NCBI RefSeq assembly: GCF_003020125.1
Contig: NZ_PYFW01000007.1
Coordinates: 186,001 to 250,000, forward strand
Direction: 5' to 3'
DNA from: Bradyrhizobium sp. MOS003
GTDB lineage: Bacteria; Pseudomonadota; Alphaproteobacteria; Rhizobiales; Xanthobacteraceae
Length of the DNA: 64,000 bases
The translations under genes and the position numbers were made by a program. The notes beneath the pieces were generated by a model, which did no database searches, was not told the origin of the DNA, and saw only the letters and a list, made by a program, of their open reading frames with translations. Positions 25,615-33,094 of this stretch are shown here, piece after piece (position 1 is the stretch's first letter; each line of letters begins with the position of its first letter).

Positions 25615-26208
25615 TCAGGCCAGCGCTTCGCCTTGCGTGATGATCGCGAAGCGATCCGACAGCTCGGCCAGCGCGACCTCGTGAATCGTCCGGGCATCCA
25701 GCGTGCCGCCGTGGCCATCCGGCAGGTCGCGGGTCGCGCAGGCATCGGCCGCGATCGTCGTGCGCAGGCCGAGGTCGAGCGCGGCGCGGGCGGTCGAGGA
25801 GATGCACATGTGGGTCATGAAGCCGGCGAGCACGATGTTCTTGCATCCGGCCGCGGCAAGCCGGGCTTGCAGATCGGTGCCGGCAAAAGCGTTCGGCAGC
25901 GCTTTCTCGATGACGGGCTCGCCTGCGAGTGGTGTCAGGCGATCGACGATCGCGCCACGCGCGGCCTCGCGATCAAACAGGCCGCCGGCGCGGCCCTTGT
26001 GCGCGACATGGATGATCGCAGCGCCGCTCTCCCGGGCCCGCGCGAGCAGGCGCGCCGCCGCGGTGATTGCGGGCTGCGCATCGGGCAGGGCCAGCGGGCC
26101 GGCGCAATATTCGTTCTGAAGGTCGATCAGCACGAGGCAGGCCTCGTTGAGCTTCGGCGGATTGAGATCGGCGCCGGAGAGTTCGAGCAGGGTCTTGGGA
26201 GCGGTCAT
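25615..26208 (-). CDS. Isochorismatase-like cysteine hydrolase
   Basis: Cysteine hydrolase of 197 residues. The likely triad is Asp in CLVLIDLQNEYC, Lys in VIEKALPNAF and Cys in GFMTHMCISSTARAALD. Members cleave amide or ester bonds in small molecules such as nicotinamide, N-carbamoyl compounds or isochorismate; the substrate here is unknown. The start at 26208 (MTAPKTLLEL) gives the usual N-terminal length; 20 residues more are possible upstream. It is divergent from a LysR-type gene that probably regulates it and the GST. Confidence 0.88.
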   Translation of the reverse strand: MTAPKTLLELSGADLNPPKLNEACLVLIDLQNEYCAGPLALPDAQPAITAAARLLARARESGAAIIHVAHKGRAGGLFDREAARGAIVDRLTPLAGEPVIEKALPNAFAGTDLQARLAAAGCKNIVLAGFMTHMCISSTARAALDLGLRTTIAADACATRDLPDGHGGTLDARTIHEVALAELSDRFAIITQGEALA

Positions 26209-26338
26209 GTCGGCAGGCCTTCCAGGCATATCGGATGACACCACACTAGCGCAGTATGGGGCTGCCATTGTGCAGGACTATTGCCAGCTTATGGCTGCAG
26301 AATTGCAGGGGACAGCGAGCCCTGCTAGGCTCGCCGCC

Positions 26339-27178
26339 ATGAACTGGGACGATCTGCGCATCATCGCTGCCGTGAGAGACGAGGGCACCTATGCCGGCGC
26401 CAGCGCGCGGCTGAGCATCGACGAGACCACGGTTGGCCGCCGCCTCGCGCGCATCCAGCGCGATCTCGGCGTGCCACTGTTCGATGCCGTGGACGGGCTG
26501 CGGCGGCCGACGCGCCATTGTGAGGCGGTGCTCGAGCATGTCGGCGCGATGGCCGCCCATGTCGCGGCGATCGACCACATCAAGGAGAGCCAATCCGGCC
26601 CGGTCGGCCGCCTGCGCATCGCCTCGACCAATGCGGTCGCTGAAGAGCTGCTGGCGCCGCACGCGAGCAGCTTCCTGCGCGATCATCCCGGCCTGACCCT
26701 GCAATTCCTGACCTCCAGCGGCAACGTCAAATTCTCGCGCTGGCAGGCCGACCTCGCCATTCGCCTGCGCAAGCCGGAGAAGGGTGACTTCACCATCTCC
26801 AAGCTCGGTGAGGTCAGGCTGTATTTCTTCGAGCCCGCCGACCGCATCGGCGGCGAGCCCGTCGCCTGCGTCTATCCCGATGAGCTCGACACGATTCCGG
26901 AGCAGCAATTCCTGCGGGCGAAGCGGCTGACCAACGTGCGCTGCATCACCGACAATGTCCGCATCATCAGGACCATGATCCAGTCGCATCAAGTCGTCGG
27001 CGTGCTGCCCGAGCACAGTTGCGAAGGCCTGCTAGCGGACCGCAGCCTGCGCGCGACGCTGCTGCCGAGGCGGCGCGATGTCTGGCTCTTGGTGCAGAAC
27101 CACCTCAAGCGCGATCCGGCGACACGCGTGACGATCGACTGGGTGAGGGCGTGTTTTCAGGATACGTCTCGCGTTTAA
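26339..27178 (+). CDS. LysR-family transcriptional regulator
   Basis: Regulator of 279 residues: an N-terminal winged helix-turn-helix (NWDDLRIIAAVRDEGTYAGASARLSIDETTVGRR across residues 2-35, then LGVPLFDAVDGLRRPTRH) and a periplasmic-binding-protein-like effector domain (about 85-275). The ATG at 26339 matches the family start. The 130-base divergent gap to the cysteine-hydrolase gene suggests it controls the hydrolase-GST unit. It is slightly shorter than typical LysR proteins (about 300). Effector is unknown. Confidence 0.9.
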   Translation: MNWDDLRIIAAVRDEGTYAGASARLSIDETTVGRRLARIQRDLGVPLFDAVDGLRRPTRHCEAVLEHVGAMAAHVAAIDHIKESQSGPVGRLRIASTNAVAEELLAPHASSFLRDHPGLTLQFLTSSGNVKFSRWQADLAIRLRKPEKGDFTISKLGEVRLYFFEPADRIGGEPVACVYPDELDTIPEQQFLRAKRLTNVRCITDNVRIIRTMIQSHQVVGVLPEHSCEGLLADRSLRATLLPRRRDVWLLVQNHLKRDPATRVTIDWVRACFQDTSRV

Positions 27179-27191
27179 GGTCACACCGCAT

Positions 27192-27209
27192 TGTGATTAT
27201 CGCGTCACA
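27192..27209. promoter_or_regulatory. TGTGA-N8-TCACA inverted repeat
   Basis: TGTGATTATCGCGTCACA sits just after the LysR stop and about 60 bases before the first hairpin of the tRNA-like region. The half sites match those of CRP-family proteins, but the spacer is eight bases rather than six, so a CRP site is uncertain. It could control the RNA-slipin unit. Confidence 0.3.
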
Positions 27210-27254
27210 GTTTGTCCTGCGTGATTAAAAATCTTGAGCCGCCCTCTTGCAACC

Positions 27255-27328
27255 CGAAGGTGCTTCGTCTATTAGCGCCAGCCTTCGCTAGGCCATGGGT
27301 TCGGGCTCTCTGAGATCCCGACTGGCGC
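27255..27328 (+). ncRNA. Hairpin-rich 5' part of a putative structured RNA
   Basis: Three helices can be drawn. CGAAG-GTG-CTTCG is at 27255-27267. TAGCG-8-CGCTA is at 27273-27290. Alternatively GCGCCAG (27275-27281) pairs with CTGGCGC (27322-27328), a seven-bp stem. TAGCGC at 27273-27278 is also complementary to GCGCTA at 27512-27517, just after the second tRNA-like module, so the whole 245-base segment could be closed as one RNA. No protein frame with a ribosome site is present. Confidence 0.4.
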
Positions 27329-27371
27329 GGGCCGGTTTCCGGTTTCGTGTTCCGCCGAATGAAGGGCAAAC

Positions 27372-27443
27372 GCAGGACGTAGCTCATGGAGAGCGTCGGG
27401 CTGAACACCCGAAGGCATCGGTTCGATTCCGGTCTCTTGCACA
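27372..27443 (+). ncRNA. tRNA-Phe-like module (GAA), degenerate
   Basis: Anticodon arm TCGGG-CTGAACA-CCCGA (27396-27412) with GAA in the anticodon position. T arm ATCGG-TTCGATT-CCGGT (27417-27433). D arm GCTC-ATGGA-GAGC (27382-27394), with a loop of only five bases. The acceptor halves GCAGGAC and CTCTTGC pair at six of seven positions (one G-T), but there is an extra base between acceptor and D stem. It ends in ACA rather than an encoded CCA. These defects make a normal elongator tRNA unlikely. A second tRNA-like module follows with no gap. Confidence 0.5.
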
Positions 27444-27517
27444 AAGGATAGCTCAGTTTGGTAGAGCAGATGACTGTTAATCATCGTGACGCGGGTTCGA
27501 ATCCCGCTCCAGCGCTA
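27442..27517 (+). tRNA. tRNA-Asn-like (GTT) with an unclosed acceptor stem
   Basis: The core is fully canonical. TA lies at positions 8-9. The D arm is GCTC-AGTTTGGTA-GAGC (27451-27467). The anticodon arm is GATGA-CTGTTAA-TCATC (27469-27485) with anticodon GTT. A five-base variable loop follows, then T arm GCGGG-TTCGAAT-CCCGC (27491-27507). The acceptor halves CAAAGGA (27442-27448) and TCCAGCG (27508-27514) pair at only four of seven positions: the three nearest the core plus the terminal C-G. No CCA follows (CTACGG). It is either a decaying tRNA gene or a tRNA-mimicking module in a larger RNA. Bacterial Y RNAs (YrlA) are known to carry such modules. Confidence 0.5.
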
Positions 27518-27520
27518 CGG

Positions 27521-27660
27521 GTCAGCCTGAAAAACTGACACCTCTGAGGAGGACCGGACGCGCGCTTCAGTTGCCGTCCGGCCGCATTGCTCAAAAGGCT
27601 TTCGTCCGAACAACGACACTGTGAGACCGGCTTTGCGCCGCGGGTAGATACCGCTTGCGC
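27521..27660 (+). ncRNA. Structured leader between tRNA-like modules and slipin gene
   Basis: Stable hairpins follow one another: GTCAG-9-CTGAC (27521-27539); CCGGACG...CGTCCGG with a 14-base loop (27554-27581); and GCGC-C-GCGG-GTAGATA-CCGC-TT-GCGC (27635-27660). No start codon with a ribosome site occurs until the slipin gene at 27852. The segment 27661-27851 is GC-rich with no obvious element other than the slipin ribosome site. This may be an RNA gene, a 5' leader, or both. Confidence 0.35.
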
Positions 27661-27851
27661 TGATGCCGGGTGGCTCCGCATGACCGCTCGACACGCGTCG
27701 GGCGATCGCGCGCGTGCACCCGTCGTCATGCAAGCTCAAGCCCCGGTCCGCCGATTTCCGCAGGAAGCGTCGTCCGCGTCCTCACTTCCTTTGCGAACGA
27801 AACCCGCAATCCGACCGCGTTCGGCCGGATGCAAATGATGGAGGCGTTGCC

Positions 27852-29003
27852 ATGACCTGGCATTTGCTGACGACCACGATCACCGTGAAGGACGGTGAGC
27901 GCGCACTACTGACGCGAAACGGCCAGCTCGAGCGTGTGCTCGCGCCCGGTCGGCATCGACTGTTCGATCTGCGCAACGAGCTGACGGCCACCGTGTACAA
28001 CGTCGTGGGGACCGAATTCCCTGCGGATCGTTACGCGGTGCTGAAGGCCGCGCGGCCCGATCTGGCCGCCGAGCTGTTCGAGGCAGTCGAAACCAAGGCG
28101 GACGAGATCGCCATCGTCAGCCTCGATGGCCGGCCCGTGCATCTGCTGACGCCCTGGCAGGTGCGCGTCTACTGGAAGGTCGTGACCGGCATCGATGTCG
28201 AGCGCGTCGATGTGTCGGGCGATCCCCGGATCGACGCGCGGCATCTGGGCATGATCGAGCGCAACCGTTCGGCGGTATCGTCCGAGACGGTGGTCGAGAA
28301 CCATGAGGCGGGCCTGCTCTACGTCGAGGGTCGGCTCGTCGAGCGGCTCGCGCCCGGTCGGCACGCCTTCTGGACCGTCGGTCGCAAGGTCGAGGTGAAG
28401 CGCCTCGACCTGCGGCCCCAGGCGGTCGAGATCACCGCGCAGGAGATGCTGACCAAGGATCGCATCGCGCTGCGGGTGACGCTGACGGCGTTCCGCCGGA
28501 TCGTCGATCCCGAGCGCACGGTGGCGACCGTGCCCGACGTGGATGCGTGGCTGTACCGCCTGGTGCAGTTCGCGATCCGCGAGGCGGTGGCGGGCCGGAC
28601 GCTGGACGAGGTGCTGTCTGCGAAGGCGGCGCTGGATGCGGAGCTGCGCGACTATGTTCGCGCACGCGTCGCGGAGTCCGGTGTCGAGGTCACCGAGCTC
28701 GGCGTCAAGGACGTGATCCTGCCCGGCGAGATCCGGGAGCTGGTGAACAAGGTGGTGGAGGCGGAGCGGGTCGCGAAGGCGAACCTGATCCGCCGGCAGG
28801 AAGAGACCGCGGCGACGCGTTCGCTTCTGAACACCGCCCGCCTGATGGAGGAGAACCCCCTGCTGCTGCGGCTCAAGGAGCTGGAGTCGCTGGAGCGGCT
28901 GGTCGAGAAGGTCGGCCGCATCGACCTCCATGCCGGCAACGGCGAGGGCCTCGATGCCCTCCTGACCCGGCTCGTGCGCCTGAAAGCGCCCGAGAGCGCA
29001 TGA
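27852..29003 (+). CDS. Slipin-type SPFH/band-7 protein
   Basis: SPFH-domain protein of 383 residues related to slipins. TITVKDGERALLTRNGQLERVLAPGRHRLFD (residues 6-36) and a second similar segment, VVENHEAGLLYVEGRLVERLAPGRHAFW (about 143-170), suggest an internal duplication of the entry strand. The SPFH core follows (VEITAQEMLTKDRIALRVTLTAFRRIVDPER), then a long coiled coil (about 295-370, LVNKVVEAERVAKANLIRRQEETAATRSLLN). There is no N-terminal membrane helix, unlike classical slipins. TGGAGG precedes the ATG; an open frame upstream lacks a site. It follows the tRNA-like RNA region on the same strand. I recall such slipins near RtcB-type RNA-repair genes, but none is in view. Confidence 0.85.
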   Translation: MTWHLLTTTITVKDGERALLTRNGQLERVLAPGRHRLFDLRNELTATVYNVVGTEFPADRYAVLKAARPDLAAELFEAVETKADEIAIVSLDGRPVHLLTPWQVRVYWKVVTGIDVERVDVSGDPRIDARHLGMIERNRSAVSSETVVENHEAGLLYVEGRLVERLAPGRHAFWTVGRKVEVKRLDLRPQAVEITAQEMLTKDRIALRVTLTAFRRIVDPERTVATVPDVDAWLYRLVQFAIREAVAGRTLDEVLSAKAALDAELRDYVRARVAESGVEVTELGVKDVILPGEIRELVNKVVEAERVAKANLIRRQEETAATRSLLNTARLMEENPLLLRLKELESLERLVEKVGRIDLHAGNGEGLDALLTRLVRLKAPESA

Positions 29004-29010
29004 AAACGAG

Positions 29011-29032
29011 GGGCCGCCCACGGGCGGTCCTT
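29011..29032 (+). terminator. Possible terminator after the slipin gene
   Basis: GGGCCGCCC-AC-GGGCGGTCC at 29011-29030 forms a nine-bp stem (one G-T) with a two-base loop as drawn, starting seven bases after the stop. Only TT follows, so it is a weak intrinsic terminator or an mRNA-end hairpin. Confidence 0.4.
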
Positions 29033-29164
29033 CACACATCCGTTGTCGTCGCTTGCAGTGAACGCGGAACCGCTCCTGTGCGACCAAAATCACGGACGTG
29101 GGATTGCGCGCCCGCGAAGGTTGCGTAATCTCGCGATAACCATTTCTTTGATCAGGGCAGGCGC

Positions 29165-29914
29165 ATGACGATTGTTCAGGACACCATCCGGCCGCCGGCG
29201 GCGCGATCGCGGGAGTGGAAGGTGATCGTCATCCTGATCCTGCTGGTCCCGGTGCTGTGGTCGCCGCTGATCCTGCTTCGCTTCGCCCTGTATCAGCCGT
29301 TCAGCATCCCCTCCAATTCGATGGTGCCGACGCTGATGGTCGGCGACTATGTCTTCGCCGCCAAATATGCCTATGGTTACGGCCGGTATTCCTTGCCGTT
29401 CGCGTCGTCCTGGATCTCGCGCCGCGTCTTTGCTGCCGATCCGGAATATGGTGACATCGTCGTGTTCCGGACGGCGAAAGACAATTCGACCGACTACGTC
29501 AAGCGCGTGATCGGCCTGCCCGGCGACCGCATCCAGATGCTGCAAGGCCAGCTCTTCCTCAACGACAAGCCGGTGACGCGGGTTGCGCTGAAGGAGACGC
29601 CAGCCGGTTCTGCCTGCGGGGTGGATGACGACGCAACGGTCAAGCGCTGGCGAGAGACGCTGCCGAACGGTGCGAGCTACGTGACGTACGACTGCGTCGA
29701 CAACGGTTACCTGGACAACACCAACGTCTTCACGGTGCCGCCGGGCCACTTCTTCGTGCTCGGCGACAATCGCGATAATTCCACCGACAGCCGCATGATG
29801 TCGGCGTTCGGTTTCGTGCCGATGGACAACCTCGTCGGCAAATTGACGCGCATCTTCTGGTCGCTCGATGAAGACGGCGAGCCGCGCTTCGAACGGTTGG
29901 GGAGGGTGGAGTGA
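29165..29914 (+). CDS. lepB: Signal peptidase I
   Basis: Type I signal peptidase of 249 residues that would cut signal peptides from secreted proteins at the outer face of the inner membrane. One N-terminal membrane anchor (about 20-42). The catalytic dyad is Ser52 (PSNSMVPTLMVGD) and Lys113 (YVKRVIGLPGD). The conserved box E GHFFVLGDNRDNSTDSR is near the C-terminus. An inserted segment with two Cys (GSACGVDDD, TYDCVDNG) is typical of alphaproteobacterial forms. The gene stands alone; rhizobial genomes often have more than one lepB, so this may be a paralogue. Confidence 0.88.
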   Translation: MTIVQDTIRPPAARSREWKVIVILILLVPVLWSPLILLRFALYQPFSIPSNSMVPTLMVGDYVFAAKYAYGYGRYSLPFASSWISRRVFAADPEYGDIVVFRTAKDNSTDYVKRVIGLPGDRIQMLQGQLFLNDKPVTRVALKETPAGSACGVDDDATVKRWRETLPNGASYVTYDCVDNGYLDNTNVFTVPPGHFFVLGDNRDNSTDSRMMSAFGFVPMDNLVGKLTRIFWSLDEDGEPRFERLGRVE

Positions 29915-29933
29915 GGCGGCGGGACTCTCCTCC

Positions 29934-30331
29934 GTCATTCCGGGGCCATGCGCAGCATCGAGCCCGGAATCCATAACCACAGGCCTTATTTGGCTATCCC
30001 AGGATAGAGATCATCCCAATTTGGGTTTTGCTCCTCGATGAGCCTCGTCTTCCAGTCGCGGCGCCACTTCTTGAGTTCTTTCTCGCGGGCGATTGCGGTA
30101 ACTGCATCGTCGTGGATCTCGAACAAGACGAGCTTCTCGACGCCGTACTTCGTCGTGAATCCGGGAACGGCTTTTGTCTTGTGCTCGTACACACGGCGAA
30201 TGAGATCGCTGGTCACGCCGATGTAGAGCGTGCCGTGCTTCTTACTTGCGAGGATGTAGACATCGTAGGCCATTCCATCCGCCTGTGGTTATGGATTCCG
30301 GGCTCGGCGCTTTGCGCCGCCCCGGAATGAC
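29934..30331. mobile_element. GIY-YIG gene cassette bounded by split palindromic repeat (family B copy 1)
   Basis: A perfect 25-bp inverted repeat (left 29960-29984, right 30281-30305; inner end CATAACCACAGGC) flanks the GIY-YIG gene exactly. The left copy ends one base before the stop codon; the right copy begins eight bases before the start codon. Outside it, the arms continue imperfectly to GTCATTCCGGGGC on the left and GCCCCGGAATGAC on the right. The same outer arms occur at 36738-36861, 42856-42955 and 58053-58155 with only short spacers. The unit therefore looks like a palindromic repeat with a nuclease gene inside. Confidence 0.7.
29986..30273 (-). CDS. GIY-YIG nuclease-domain protein
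   Basis: Single-domain nuclease-like protein of 95 residues (UPF0213/YhbQ-like group). The GIY-YIG signature reads YDVYILASKKHGTLYIGVTSDL (the two motif parts are VYI and YIG). The conserved Arg lies in LIRRVYEHK, and KYGVEKLVLFE and AIAREKELKKWRRDWK carry the metal-site Glu and basic helix. It probably nicks or cuts DNA. It lies alone between perfect inverted repeats, which suggests it may act on that repeat. Confidence 0.88.
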   Translation of the reverse strand: MAYDVYILASKKHGTLYIGVTSDLIRRVYEHKTKAVPGFTTKYGVEKLVLFEIHDDAVTAIAREKELKKWRRDWKTRLIEEQNPNWDDLYPGIAK

Positions 30332-30368
30332 GAACTCGCCACCATCTGGGCGTGTATCGTCCCCCCAA

Positions 30369-30399
30369 ACAAAAACCCCGGCATCGCTGCCGGGGTTTC
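30369..30399 (-). terminator. Rho-independent terminator of groES-groEL
   Basis: AACCCCGGCA-TCGC-TGCCGGGGTT at 30374-30397 is a 10-bp stem with a four-base loop. On the minus strand it is followed by TTTTTG. It lies 24 bases beyond the groEL stop. Confidence 0.88.
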
Positions 30400-30422
30400 G
30401 TAGTCCTTGAGGTGCGTAGACC

Positions 30423-32063
<1,641 letters not shown>

Positions 32064-32106
32064 CTGGATTTTTCCTTAGGTGTTTAGCTGGGTGAGAGAG
32101 GGGCTC

Positions 32107-32421
32107 TTAGGCCGCCTTCTTCTTGGAAGCGGGGACGTCGAGGACGCCCATAATGTCGCTTTCCTTCATGATCAGCAGGTCGACATTGTCGATCTTGACC
32201 TCGGTGCCGGACCACTTGCCGAACAGCACGCGGTCGCCGACCTTCAGGTCGATCGGGATCAGCTTGCCGGCTTCGTCGCGGCCACCGGGGCCGACGGCGA
32301 CGACTTCGCCCTGCGAAGGCTTTTCCTTGGCAGTGTCGGGAATGATGATGCCGCCAGCGGTCTTCTCTTCTGCGTCGATGCGCTTGACCACGACGCGGTC
32401 GTGAAGCGGACGGAATTTCAT
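32107..32421 (-). CDS. groES: Co-chaperonin GroES
   Basis: 10-kDa chaperonin of 104 residues. KFRPLHDRVVVKRIDAEEKTAGGIIIPDTAKEKP (residues 2-35, including the mobile loop), RVLFGKWSGTEVKI and the end EKESDIMGV (here MKESDIMGVLD) are all standard. An AGGAGG ribosome site lies seven bases before the ATG. It is the first gene of the groES-groEL operon, with a CIRCE-like operator upstream. Confidence 0.98.
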   Translation of the reverse strand: MKFRPLHDRVVVKRIDAEEKTAGGIIIPDTAKEKPSQGEVVAVGPGGRDEAGKLIPIDLKVGDRVLFGKWSGTEVKIDNVDLLIMKESDIMGVLDVPASKKKAA

Positions 32422-32464
32422 GCAGTCCTCCTAAGCAATTGCTCGGGTTGATGTTTTTGGATTG

Positions 32465-32491
32465 TTAGCAATCCCTACCGGCGAGTGCCAG
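32465..32491 (-). promoter_or_regulatory. CIRCE-like HrcA operator upstream of groES
   Basis: TTAGCAATC, nine bases, GAGTGCCAG matches the CIRCE layout (TTAGCACTC-N9-GAGTGCTAA) with the exact spacer and three mismatches. It lies 44 bases upstream of the groES start. HrcA repression with release on heat shock is expected from known CIRCE systems. Confidence 0.75.
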
Positions 32492-32504
32492 CAAGGCATT
32501 GCTC

Positions 32505-32532
32505 AGATAAGCCAGGATTTTTGCGGGAGCAA
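32505..32532 (-). promoter_or_regulatory. Candidate groESL promoter
   Basis: On the minus strand TTGCTC (32527-32532) and TTATCT (32505-32510) are 16 bases apart and end 13 bases before the CIRCE-like site. That places the start of transcription at or just before the operator. Other -35/-10 choices exist in this AT-richer stretch. Confidence 0.4.
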
Positions 32533-32798
32533 GGGCTTGTAGCAGAAAAATAAGCACTCAAGCGAGCAGGCTGCCAAATCCCTTGGCCATCGTTAACCGG
32601 GCTTTGTGACCGTAGTAGCACGGTGCCGCATCTGCTGCTAACGCATTGAATTTCAACAGCTTGTTAAACTTTTGGGCTTGAGATGAGTTGTCAGTTTGCG
32701 TCACATTTCTCTCATGTGAGCGCATCAGTACCGGGTGGCTCGTAAGGCGCACACCGACCAAGCCGCCCCTTGAATGCGCTCCTGCAAAGGAGGTTGGC
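32533..32798. other. Divergent upstream region of groES and usg
   Basis: No gene seen. It holds an inverted repeat TCACAT-TTCTCTC-like-ATGTGA (32701-32706 with 32714-32719) about 80 bases before the usg start, which may be an operator or part of its promoter. Open frames on the minus strand here lack a ribosome site and any family likeness. Confidence 0.45.
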
Positions 32799-33086
32799 AT
32801 GGGCGTGCGGAGTGGGGGCGTTTCCGAGGATTTTCGGAAGCAGCTTTTGGGTTATGGGCTGACGACGGCACAAATCCTCTACCGGATGCCGGATCATCCC
32901 TCGCTGCTCCAGACCTACGTCTGGCAGAACTACGACATGTTTCCGAAATTTCCGGCGCTGAAGGACTTCCTGGCGTTCTGGCAGGACAAGCTCGACGGTC
33001 CGCTCCATTCAGTCACCGTCGCGCACTCCAAGCTGATCAAGCCGGCCGAGTTGCGCGCCGTGGATGGCGTGTTCCGGCTGCATTGA
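32799..33086 (+). CDS. usg: Usg family protein
   Basis: Small alphaproteobacterial Usg-like protein of 95 residues. Family features: SEDFRKQLLGYGLTTAQILYRMPDHPSLLQTYVWQ (residues 9-43) and FPALKDFLAFWQDKLDGPLHSV. Its biochemical role is not known; the name comes from a gene upstream of a trp gene in another species. AAAGGAGG lies just before the ATG at 32799, which decides the start over a longer upstream frame. It converges on the TPR glycosyltransferase gene. Confidence 0.85.
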   Translation: MGVRSGGVSEDFRKQLLGYGLTTAQILYRMPDHPSLLQTYVWQNYDMFPKFPALKDFLAFWQDKLDGPLHSVTVAHSKLIKPAELRAVDGVFRLH

Positions 33087-33094
33087 GACGGCGA

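Noticed and set aside
27192..27209. A CRP-binding site (TGTGA...TCACA).
   Set aside because: The spacer is eight rather than six bases, so a standard CRP site is not supported; it is kept only as an inverted repeat.
27234..27251. Sigma-54-like -24/-12 sequence (TTGAGCC...TTGCA) upstream of the tRNA-like region, tempting because RtcR operons use sigma-54.
   Set aside because: With the -12 GC in place, the -24 pair reads AG instead of the invariant GG, and the rest of the -24 box does not match.
27372..27517. Ordinary tRNA-Phe and tRNA-Asn genes, or a permuted two-piece tmRNA.
   Set aside because: Acceptor stems do not close, one D loop has only five bases and no CCA is encoded. tmRNA was rejected because both modules have clear anticodon arms and no tag reading frame was seen.
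32558..32800. An 80-residue minus-strand frame upstream of groES.
   Set aside because: No ribosome site; it overlaps the usg promoter area and start, and has no recognisable motif.
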